Below, piece by piece: positions 57,372-64,000 of a stretch of 64,000 bases of DNA. The notes under the pieces are model-generated. The model had not been told where the DNA came from. It ran no database searches and was given only the letters and a program-made list of their open reading frames with translations. This DNA is from Charina bottae (lineage: Eukaryota > Chordata > Lepidosauria > Squamata > Charinaidae), in assembly GCA_023362775.1 (NCBI GenBank), contig JALMGJ010000004.1, positions 52,725,298 to 52,789,297 on the forward strand. Direction: 5' to 3'. The first letter of the stretch is position 1. Every line of letters begins with the position of its first letter. A program made the position numbers and the translations under genes.

Positions 57372-60300
57372 TCACTGGGGTTTGTCTGGGAACTCTTTAT
57401 GGAACTTCTTAACCAATTTAGGGGCGCGTGTGTGTTTGGCGTTGACCCACTCTCTGTCGCCAATCGGGAGATGGGTCCATTTGACTAGGTATTGCAGCTG
57501 CCCCCTGTGCCATCTCGAGTCCAAGATCCTGTCTATCTCAAAATGTGGTTCTCCCTCCACCAGTATTGGTGTGGGTGCTTCTGGTTCTGGGTGCCACTGA
57601 TGTGAAGCATGGTATTGTTTCAACAGGCTAATGTGAAACACGGGGTGTATCTTTCTCAGAGCCTTTGGCAGTTCCAGTTTGGCCGTTACTGGGTTAATTA
57701 CTGCCAGGATCTTAAATGGGCCTATGAACTTGGCCGCTAGTTTTCGTGACTGTTGCGTGGACCGTAAGTTTTTGGTGGATAAGTACACCTTGTCCCCAAC
57801 TCTCAATTCCCATTCTTTCTCCCGTTTGCAGTCTGCATGTTTTTTGTAATTAGCCTTAGCTTCTTCTAGTGTCTTTACCATTATTGGCCAGTTGCTAGTG
57901 ATTCTTTCGACCCATTCATCTGCTCTCAGAGGTTGCTCTAAGTCAGTGCTCTGGGTCATTGCCAATTCAGGTATTGTTACAAAATCCTGCCCTGTAGCCG
58001 CTTTGAATGGTGAAAGCCCTGTGCTTTGATGGAGCGCATTGTTGTACGCGACTTCTGCGAACGGCAAGAGTTCTGCCCAATCAGTTTGTTGGTAGTTTAT
58101 GTAACATCTCAGGTACTGTTCCAGTGTGGCGTTAAGGCGTTCACTAGCTCCGTCTGTGCACGGATGGAACGCACTACTAAGCCCCTGTTCTGATCCAATT
58201 AACTTCAAAAATGCCCTCCAAAATTTGCATGTGAACGTGCTGCCGCGATCGCTGATTATGCGTTCCGGCGTTCCGTGGGCCCTGTAGATGTGTTGGATGA
58301 ACAGTCTCGCTAGCTTCTGGGCGTTCGGTATGCCTTTGCATGCAATGAAGTGTGCCTGTTTGGAAAAGAGGTCTGTGACTACCCAGATGGCCGTGTATTT
58401 GTTGCTCACTGGTAAGTCCACTATGAAGTCCATGGCAATTTGCTTCCATGGCTGTGTTGGGCTAGCTACCTCCTGTAGTTTTCCTGTGGGTTTGCCCATT
58501 TTCCTTTTTGCTGTGGCGCATGTGGGGCATGTTCGCACATACGCTTTCACGTCCGCACGCAACGATGGCCACCAAAACTTTCCCCTGACTAAATGTAGTG
58601 TTTTTAGGAAGCCGAAGTGGCCTGCCGTTTTGTGGTCGTGGTGCATACTCAAAACCCTTTGTCTTAAGGATTCGGGGACGTATGCTTTCTTGTCTTTCCA
58701 ACCCATGCCATCTCGCTCCTCTAGCGTGTGTTTGTGCTCCACCCACCAAGTGTCAGTAACTGTTGCCGCTCGCAGGTCTCCTGCGAATGAATCACAGTCC
58801 GTCCTGTGTTTCGCGCTGCTCCGGGTGACAGCCAAATTCCCCTCTCCCCTGACCACTGGTACCAGTTGCGTCTGCTCCTCCCCTGGTTGGGGAGGGATTA
58901 TAGACTCAAAGATCTCCTCCATCTTGCCTTCATGCTGCGGCAGGCGCGAAAGCGCGTCCGCCAGGAGGTTTTTTCCCCCAGGGAAATATTTCAACGTGAA
59001 GTTGAACCTACTCAGGAACTCTGCCCATCTGAGATGCTTAGGGTTCAATTTTCTCGGGGATTTGAGGGCTTCCAAATTTTTATGATCCGTCCACACCTGA
59101 AACGGCTCAGCTGTCCCTTCCAAGAGGTGTCGCCACGTGCTTAACGCGTGTTTTACTGCGAATGCCTCTTTTTCCCAAACATGCCATCTTTTTTCTGTTT
59201 CGTTAAATTTCCGAGAAATGTAGGCACATGGTCTCAATTTCTCCCTGTCATCTGCTTGTAGTAAAATGGCCCCAACTGCATTGAGTGACGCGTCCGTGTG
59301 AATTACGAACGGTTTGTCAGGCTCAGGATGCTTGAGGATGGGCTCCTCCGTGAACAATGCCTTTAGCTTATCAAAAGCTTCTTGGCATTCCTGGGTCCAC
59401 ACTAATTTTGTGCTTGGTGGTGGGGCTTTTGCGTTTTTCCCCTTGCCTTTTGTTTTCAGCAAGTCGGTTAGGGGTAGCGCAATCTGCGCGAAATCTGGGA
59501 TAAACTGCCTGTAGAACCCAGCAAATCCCAGAAATGCTTGGAGCTGCCTGCGCGTTCGGGGGGGTTGCCACCCTAAAACCGCCTTGACTTTCTCAGGGTC
59601 CATTTCAATGCCCGCATTCGAGATGCGGTACCCCAGAAAGTCTAGTTTGTCCTTGTGAAACTCACACTTTTCCAGTTTGACAAACAATTTTGCTTCTAAT
59701 AACTTTTCTAGCACCTTTTTGACCAGTTCCATATGCTCTTCTAGGTTTTCCGAGAAAATTAAGATATCATCTAAATATACAATTACCCCTTTGTACAAAA
59801 ATTCATACAATACCTCGTTTATGAATCTCATGAAGATTCCCGGTCCGCCCGCAATCCCAAACGGGAGCACCCGGTATTGAAATGATCCTAGTGGGCAATT
59901 GAATGCGGTTTTCCACTCATCCCCCTCCCTCATGCGTACCCGGTAATATGCTTCCCTTACATCCAACTTCGTGAAGACCTTCCCTTTCGATAGTTGGGCT
60001 AACATGTCTTTCAGTAAGGGTAGGGGGTACTGGTTAGTGACTGAAATTGCATTGAGCCCCCGGTAGTCTGTGCACAACCGTAGTGACCCATCTTTCTTTT
60101 TTCTAAATAACACTGGGGCCGCTAACGGGGAATTGGCTGGTTCAATGAAGCCACGTGCCAAATTTTTATCAATGAACTTACGGAGTTCCGCTAGTTCTTT
60201 CTGAGTCATGGCATACATCTTGGGTTTCGGGAACGGTGCCCCAGGGATGAGGTCTACCGTTGCATCTGACTGTCTATGGGGGGGCTCTTGGTCGCATTCT

Positions 60301-60821
60301 TGCTTACCAAACACTTCACTCACTGGGAGGTATTTTTCTGGGATTGCCTGTGGGTTGCTTTCGTCCCCTTGTTCCCAATCCTCGTTCCAAAATTCCATCC
60401 CAGCTGCCCCCACTTCCCAGTCATCTACATCTCTTTCTTTGCGCGTCCCTCCATAAGTTCCGTCCACAAAATCAATTTCCCCGGAGACCCAATCCACCCT
60501 AGGATTTCTAGCTCTCAGCCATTTCAGTCCTAACACTATGGGTCTTGTTGCAATGGGGGCCACAATGAACCTCAAAGTTTCTACGTGGTTTCCCAGAGTC
60601 ATTTGTACTTCCTCCGTATACTGCTCCACTGGCCCCCCTTTCATCTCAGAACCATCCAACTGACAGAAGGTAATGGGCGTTTTTAGTTCAAAAAGTCTCA
60701 GTCCCAATGAGTCAGCCACATCCGGGTGCATCAAACTCCTTGAGCAGCCCGAGTCAAGCATTGCCAACCCAGAGTACTTCCTCCTCCCCCCCACAGCTTT
60801 TAGGCGTACCTGGATGTGCAT
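57372..60821 (-). CDS. pol: Sushi element Pol (protease-RT-RNase H-integrase-chromodomain)
   Basis: 1149 codons from the first ATG. The frame is open back to ~60935, so the true product is probably a Gag-Pol fusion made by -1 frameshifting. Residues from this Met: aspartic protease DSG 23-25; RT ~187-400 with catalytic D287 (KLDV) and YLDD 349-352; RNase H ~505-630 with D510, E550, D579 and D622 (ADALSR); integrase zinc domain H730, H735, C765, C768; integrase core D798, D858, E894 with the canonical 35-residue D-E spacing; GPY/F module around GPF 1034-1036; C-terminal chromodomain ~1094-1149 (FEIDRILDSR ... YLVKW). All catalytic residues I can check are present. The complex would act in virus-like particles (reverse transcription) and then in the nucleus, the chromodomain presumably steering integration toward marked chromatin. 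Confidence 0.93.
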   Translation of the reverse strand: MHIQVRLKAVGGRRKYSGLAMLDSGCSRSLMHPDVADSLGLRLFELKTPITFCQLDGSEMKGGPVEQYTEEVQMTLGNHVETLRFIVAPIATRPIVLGLKWLRARNPRVDWVSGEIDFVDGTYGGTRKERDVDDWEVGAAGMEFWNEDWEQGDESNPQAIPEKYLPVSEVFGKQECDQEPPHRQSDATVDLIPGAPFPKPKMYAMTQKELAELRKFIDKNLARGFIEPANSPLAAPVLFRKKKDGSLRLCTDYRGLNAISVTNQYPLPLLKDMLAQLSKGKVFTKLDVREAYYRVRMREGDEWKTAFNCPLGSFQYRVLPFGIAGGPGIFMRFINEVLYEFLYKGVIVYLDDILIFSENLEEHMELVKKVLEKLLEAKLFVKLEKCEFHKDKLDFLGYRISNAGIEMDPEKVKAVLGWQPPRTRRQLQAFLGFAGFYRQFIPDFAQIALPLTDLLKTKGKGKNAKAPPPSTKLVWTQECQEAFDKLKALFTEEPILKHPEPDKPFVIHTDASLNAVGAILLQADDREKLRPCAYISRKFNETEKRWHVWEKEAFAVKHALSTWRHLLEGTAEPFQVWTDHKNLEALKSPRKLNPKHLRWAEFLSRFNFTLKYFPGGKNLLADALSRLPQHEGKMEEIFESIIPPQPGEEQTQLVPVVRGEGNLAVTRSSAKHRTDCDSFAGDLRAATVTDTWWVEHKHTLEERDGMGWKDKKAYVPESLRQRVLSMHHDHKTAGHFGFLKTLHLVRGKFWWPSLRADVKAYVRTCPTCATAKRKMGKPTGKLQEVASPTQPWKQIAMDFIVDLPVSNKYTAIWVVTDLFSKQAHFIACKGIPNAQKLARLFIQHIYRAHGTPERIISDRGSTFTCKFWRAFLKLIGSEQGLSSAFHPCTDGASERLNATLEQYLRCYINYQQTDWAELLPFAEVAYNNALHQSTGLSPFKAATGQDFVTIPELAMTQSTDLEQPLRADEWVERITSNWPIMVKTLEEAKANYKKHADCKREKEWELRVGDKVYLSTKNLRSTQQSRKLAAKFIGPFKILAVINPVTAKLELPKALRKIHPVFHISLLKQYHASHQWHPEPEAPTPILVEGEPHFEIDRILDSRWHRGQLQYLVKWTHLPIGDREWVNAKHTRAPKLVKKFHKEFPDKPQ

Positions 60822-60883
60822 TGTGGGGTTGCGGCAAATCTTCTCGTTGCGCCCTTTTGTGAAGGCCTGCCCCGCGGCGCACT

Positions 60884-62287
60884 TTAAAGCAGACCTTTTT
60901 CGTTTCCCGCCATCTGAAGTTCGTAGTCTGATTCTTCACTGTCACTGTCTTCGTCCACGTATGTGGGGTGGCTCCATTTCGCCATGGCTGCCGCAGTGCC
61001 TTTGCGCTTGTCCCCCGCCTCTTTTTCTCTTTTCTTCTCTGGGGGATTCTTTGATTGTGACTTCCCTCTGGTCGTCGTCCCGTTCTGTGGGCAGTTACTG
61101 ATGAGGTGTCCTATCCGTCCGCATCGAAAACAACCGCCAACTTTTGCTCTTCGATTTCTTTCCTCTTCCCATTGTTTTTGCTTGAACTCCATCCGGGCGG
61201 GGTGTGTGGTGGGTTCAGGTTTCTTCTTCAATTGTTTGAACCTTTTAATGGACATCAGCTGTGTTTGGCTTTGTTCGATACGACCCGCCAGTTGAATCCA
61301 GCCTTCTAGTGTTTTTGGTTCTTCCCTCCCCACCATGAGTTCTAACAAGTCTTGTCTCAGGCCGTACTGGAAGAATTCAATTTGAAATTCTTCCGGCCAT
61401 TGCGGTAGTTCGCTAAGGATTCTTTTGAACTCCATAGCATATTCCGCCACAGTGCTTTTTCCCTGGTCAAGGTTTCGGAGGCGCACTTTGGCCGACACTT
61501 TAGCTAGTGTGTCTTCAAACCGGGTCCGCAGGGCCCGCATGAACTTATCGAAGTCCCGCAGTACGCTTGCCTTGGTATCGTGCAATTTCACGAGCCAGCT
61601 AGCCGCTTCCCCTTTCAAAAAACAAGACACATATCTAACCTTCGCTTCTTCTGTGTGAAAGTCGCTTTCAAATTCTTCCATAAACCCTTTTACGTGAGTT
61701 ATGAAGCATGCTAAAGTTTTGGGGTCTCCATCGAATTTCATTTTCAGCTCTCGCAACCCCACCGGTGCCGTCCTACGGCCCGGCGACCTCCATTGCAGGG
61801 TGGGTGGGAATGCATCTGACTCTTCTTCGTCTTCCTCCTCCGATTCTTCCTCATAATCTGTTAAGTTGCTATTCTCTTCGGGAGGGGGTGAACCTGTTTT
61901 GGGTATCGCCCTCTCCCTCCCCTCCAAGAGTGAGATGAGCACATTAAGCCTCTCACTTAATTCCTCTACCTTATAGTCCATGCGAGACACTTTGTCTTCA
62001 ATTGCCCCAATTCGTTGTGTTTGGGTTACACGCTTTTTGTTTTTCTGCACTTTGTGTCCCTCCATCCCTTCGCCCACTCCCACTGACCAGTCTGCTTTCA
62101 AAGTTCCGTGGGGTTTGGGATGCGGGGGGGTGTTAGGTGTTTCAATATTTTTAGTCTTTATTTTCTTTTTGGTCCCCCCCTGTACCTTTTCCTGCGTGGA
62201 GGCTGAGCTGGGTCCAGGTTCACATGCCTCAGCTATCTCTACTTCTTCCCGGACTGCCTCCCCTGACTTGATATCCTGGGACTCCAT
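60884..62287 (-). CDS. gag: Sushi element Gag
   Basis: 467 codons from the ATG at 62287. The same frame is open further upstream to at least 62374, but the codon there is GTG, so I took the first ATG; the true start is not settled. Residues from this ATG: a Lys-rich, Pro-rich N-terminus; a coiled coil ~88-123 (IEDKVSRMDYKVEELSERLN); an acidic run ~145-159; a capsid-like helical domain ~176-341 of the kind shared with the gypsy-derived RTL/PEG10 proteins (FEDTLAKVSAKVRLRNLDQ); and one CCHC zinc knuckle C386, C389, H394, C399. Gag should form particles and bind the element RNA. It ends after the slippery heptamer and overlaps pol in the -1 frame. Confidence 0.9.
   Translation of the reverse strand: MESQDIKSGEAVREEVEIAEACEPGPSSASTQEKVQGGTKKKIKTKNIETPNTPPHPKPHGTLKADWSVGVGEGMEGHKVQKNKKRVTQTQRIGAIEDKVSRMDYKVEELSERLNVLISLLEGRERAIPKTGSPPPEENSNLTDYEEESEEEDEEESDAFPPTLQWRSPGRRTAPVGLRELKMKFDGDPKTLACFITHVKGFMEEFESDFHTEEAKVRYVSCFLKGEAASWLVKLHDTKASVLRDFDKFMRALRTRFEDTLAKVSAKVRLRNLDQGKSTVAEYAMEFKRILSELPQWPEEFQIEFFQYGLRQDLLELMVGREEPKTLEGWIQLAGRIEQSQTQLMSIKRFKQLKKKPEPTTHPARMEFKQKQWEEERNRRAKVGGCFRCGRIGHLISNCPQNGTTTRGKSQSKNPPEKKREKEAGDKRKGTAAAMAKWSHPTYVDEDSDSEESDYELQMAGNEKGLL
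60902..60908 (-). promoter_or_regulatory. -1 ribosomal frameshift site GGGAAAC
   Basis: GGGAAAC lies in the overlap of gag and the upstream-open pol frame. The gag codons are GGA AAC, preceded by G, the canonical X XXY YYZ phase, and the shift needed to enter pol is exactly -1. A GC stem TGCGCC (60881-60876) with GGCGCA (60853-60848) lies 20 nt downstream and might be part of a stimulatory structure. The mammalian Sushi-derived gene PEG10 uses the same heptamer. Confidence 0.8.
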
Positions 62288-62369
62288 TCGATCTTTCGGG
62301 ATTGGGGTGTTGTCTGCACTATTGGAATCGTTGGGGTTTACTCGCCTCTCAGCGTAGATGCGCTCTGCC

Positions 62370-62843
62370 GCCACGTGGTCTCCGCCGCCGTCTGTCGCCG
62401 TGTGCTGTCCGCTGGCCGCTTGTTGCTTGGGAACGCTGGTCGCTGCTTTCCCGCCACGTGGTCTCCGCTGCCGTCTGCCGCCGCCTGGTATCCGCTGTTC
62501 GCCCGCTCAGCTGGTCTCTGCCCCGCTTTGCCACCACGTGGTCTCCGCCGCCGTCTGCCGCCGCGTGGTATCCGCTGCTCGTCTCTGCCGCTCTTCCGCC
62601 GCCGCTCAGCTGCTTGGGGAACTGCTTCTGCGCTGCTGCCGCCGCTCAGCTGAGGGATCGCCGCCTCTCCGCTGTTTAAAGAAGCCGGATCCTGCTTTTT
62701 TTTTTTTTTTTTCCGCTGCTGCCGACGCTCAGCTGAGAAATCGCCGCCTCTCAGCTGTTCGGGGGAAAGCCGGATCCTGCTACTGCGCTGCTGCCGCCGC
62801 TCAGCTGAGGGATCGCCGCCTCACAGCTGTTTTGCGCGCTGCC
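62370..62843 (-). repeat. Leader repeats, ~75-80 bp units
   Basis: Two sets of imperfect tandem units: three with GCCACGTGGTCTCCGC (62370, 62451, 62530) and three with GCTGCTGCCGCCGCTCAGCT (62631, 62715, 62788). A T18-like run at ~62695-62712 sits inside. The GC-rich triplet-like units leave several frames open by chance. Confidence 0.75.
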
Positions 62844-63226
62844 GCTCTTCCGCCGCCGCTCAGCTGCTTGGGAAAAGCTGCTCTTCCGCCGCCTCTCAGC
62901 TGCTTGGGGAAAGCCGCTCTTCCGCCGCCGCTCAGCTGTTTGGGGAAATCCGCTCTTCCTCCGCCGCTCACTTACTTGGGGGAAAGCCGCTCTTCCGCCG
63001 CCGCTCAGCTGCTTGGGGAAAACCGCTCTTCTGCCGCCGCTCAGCTGTTTGGGGAAAGCCGCTCTTCCTCCGCCGCTCAGCTGCTTGGGGAAAGCCGCTC
63101 TTCCGCCGCCGCTCAGCTGTTTGGGGAAAGCTGCTCTTCCTCCGCCGCTCACTTACTTGGGGGAAAGCCGCTCTTCCGCCGCCGCTCAGCTGCTTAGGGA
63201 AAGCCGCTCTTTCGCCGCCGCTCAGC
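62844..63226 (-). repeat. 36-37 bp tandem minisatellite in the 5' leader
   Basis: About 11 units, each of the form GCTCTTCCGCCGCCGCTCAG then CTGCTTGGGGAAAGCC (plus-strand reading), with a CTTACTTGGGGG variant recurring at units 4 and 9. The unit lies between the PBS and gag, where packaging and translation signals are expected. Confidence 0.85.
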
Positions 63227-63355
63227 TGCTGGTTCCTCCTTCCGAAAATTTTTTATTTCTTCGGTTCGTTGGTCGAGGTGCGTGGACGCCGGTCTCTACC
63301 GTGGAGCTTACGAAAATTTTCGGGTTCGCTCCCGGGAAAACCGGTTGGTGTATTG

Positions 63356-63367
63356 ATTCCAGTCTTT
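63356..63367 (-). promoter_or_regulatory. Primer-binding site, predicted self-priming
   Basis: The minus strand reads AAAGACTGGAAT, starting one base after the 5' LTR. It is the exact complement of 12 bases in the LTR (63497-63486, ATTCCAGTCTTT), which would be the 5' end of the transcript. It does not look like the complement of a common tRNA 3' end. This is the arrangement known for Tf1 and the sushi group. Confidence 0.75.
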
Positions 63368-63368
63368 A

Positions 63369-63707
63369 TGTAAGGCGCTCCTTCTGATCGCTATAATCTC
63401 TCTGCGCTGAAGTAACTCCCAGGCACCAGAGTTCTTAGAAGCAGAAGAGTTTATTATAGAATACAGAGTTAGCCCTAGCATGAACAAAGACTGGAATGCA
63501 GGTAACAGGAACAACAAGCACCTTTAAACCTTTCCCTCCCCCAGTGTCCTTTGCTGCGTGCCCATGAGGTCACTCTGTCGGTTGTCTAGGCAACGCTCGG
63601 CCAGATGTGTATTCCCGATCGTTGGATGAGCGCGAGTCGATCTTCCAGTCTCCTGATGAACTCTTTGTCTGCTTGCCTTTTTGGCAGAGATCGGGTGATC
63701 TCTGACA
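63369..63707 (-). repeat. 5' LTR of the Sushi element
   Basis: 339 bp, read on the minus strand from 63707 (TGTCAGAG) to 63369 (CCTTACA). U3 is about 63707-63498; R plus U5 begin at 63497 if the self-primer marks the RNA 5' end. Confidence 0.93.
63523..63528 (-). promoter_or_regulatory. TATA-like box of the 5' LTR promoter
   Basis: TTTAAA in the context GGTTTAAAGG lies 26-31 bases upstream of 63497, the RNA start predicted from the self-primer. The spacing suits a core promoter. Confidence 0.6.
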
Positions 63708-63712
63708 ATTTG

Positions 63713-64000
63713 AGGCTAAAGTCCCCCTTGCATCTTCTTTTTTCTTAAAGCTTTTTTTCCATGTTCAGCATAGTTACTCAGAATAGTACTATAAATTCAA
63801 CCTAATTTTGGACTGTCCACATCAGACCTGGGATCCATTTTCAGTACAATCTGCTAAACTATATTGCCTTAATCATATTTTTCTGTTAAATCACAGGTAC
63901 AAATATTTTATTTCATAAAAATGTCTATGACTAGTGACCAGTAGTTGTGTTAGCCCTCTAAGTTTTTTACTTGTTTTTATTTTTTAAGATTCCCCCAAAA
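63713..64000. other. No recognised feature
   Basis: AT-rich flank of the Sushi insertion. Confidence 0.4.

Larger units (their letters stand above)
56977..63707 (-). mobile_element. Complete Sushi-type Ty3/gypsy chromovirus
   Basis: 6.73-kb LTR retrotransposon on the minus strand with an exact 5-bp TSD ATTTG (56972-56976 and 63708-63712). The two 339-bp LTRs read as identical base by base. Order on the minus strand: 5' LTR (63369-63707), self-priming PBS, ~1-kb repeat-rich leader, gag, pol with chromodomain, polypurine tract, 3' LTR (56977-57315). Both frames are open with no visible lesion. Identical LTRs imply a very recent insertion. There is no envelope gene. Clade evidence: chromodomain, integrase GPY/F module, self-priming and a GGGAAAC frameshift site, all features of the Tf1/sushi group. 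Confidence 0.93.

Noticed and set aside
58288..59144. Plus-strand open frames antisense to pol (up to 265 codons)
   Set aside because: Shadows of the intact pol frame on the other strand; pol has all its catalytic motifs, these have none.
62302..63387. Several plus-strand open frames of 90-280 codons through the Sushi leader
   Set aside because: They arise because the GC-rich tandem units are near multiples of three and lack stops; composition is repetitive (LGKAALPPPLSC), antisense to the element, with no family signature.

Overview
The window looks like gene-poor nuclear DNA from a squamate reptile, with geckos and snakes the likeliest groups. That call rests on the mix of repeats: BovB (RTE) 3' ends, CR1-like and L2-like LINE pieces, squamate-type L1, Penelope-like elements (PLEs), CORE/MIR-like tRNA SINEs, many hAT fold-back MITEs, and a Ty3/gypsy chromovirus of the Sushi type. 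I found no host protein-coding exon, tRNA, rRNA or CRISPR array. Every long open frame I could recognise belongs to a mobile element.

Layout. 0-9.4 kb: a Tigger-like MITE; a Penelope fold-back with exact 16-bp target-site duplications (TSDs); a second Penelope tail; a LINE RT tail; a 78-bp Penelope mini-insert; and a broken but nearly full-length PLE (reverse transcriptase plus GIY-YIG endonuclease) sitting inside a CR1-like LINE. 9.4-24.4 kb: a 5'-truncated L1, L2-like ends, SINEs, hAT MITEs, a solo LTR, BovB pieces and another Penelope mini-insert. 24.4-43 kb: sparse decayed LINEs, a gypsy integrase relic, a hAT-like element with a Z-DNA-prone core, and a second solo LTR. 43.2-45.2 kb: a 2-kb L1-like non-autonomous insertion with a long TSD and a 158-codon ORF, carrying a hAT MITE upstream of the ORF. 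50.2-51.7 kb: two more Penelope inserts with inverted tails. 54-56.6 kb: a probable retroviral LTR, BovB and a hAT MITE.

56,977-63,707 (minus strand): a complete Sushi-type LTR retrotransposon. It has a 5-bp TSD, two 339-bp LTRs that read as identical, an open gag, and an open pol with protease, RT, RNase H, integrase and chromodomain. A GGGAAAC slippery heptamer lies in the gag/pol overlap. A primer-binding site complementary to the element's own LTR implies self-priming rather than tRNA priming. It is by far the youngest element here.

Two observations deserve most attention. First, the Penelope inserts belong to at least three sequence families; all carry a hammerhead-ribozyme-like core whose helix III is reduced to a 4-nt palindrome, and they share an asymmetric fold-back design with 12-16 bp TSDs. 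Second, the Sushi element shows its whole expression and priming machinery at base level: TATA box, inferred start, self-primer, frameshift site, poly(A) signal and polypurine tract.
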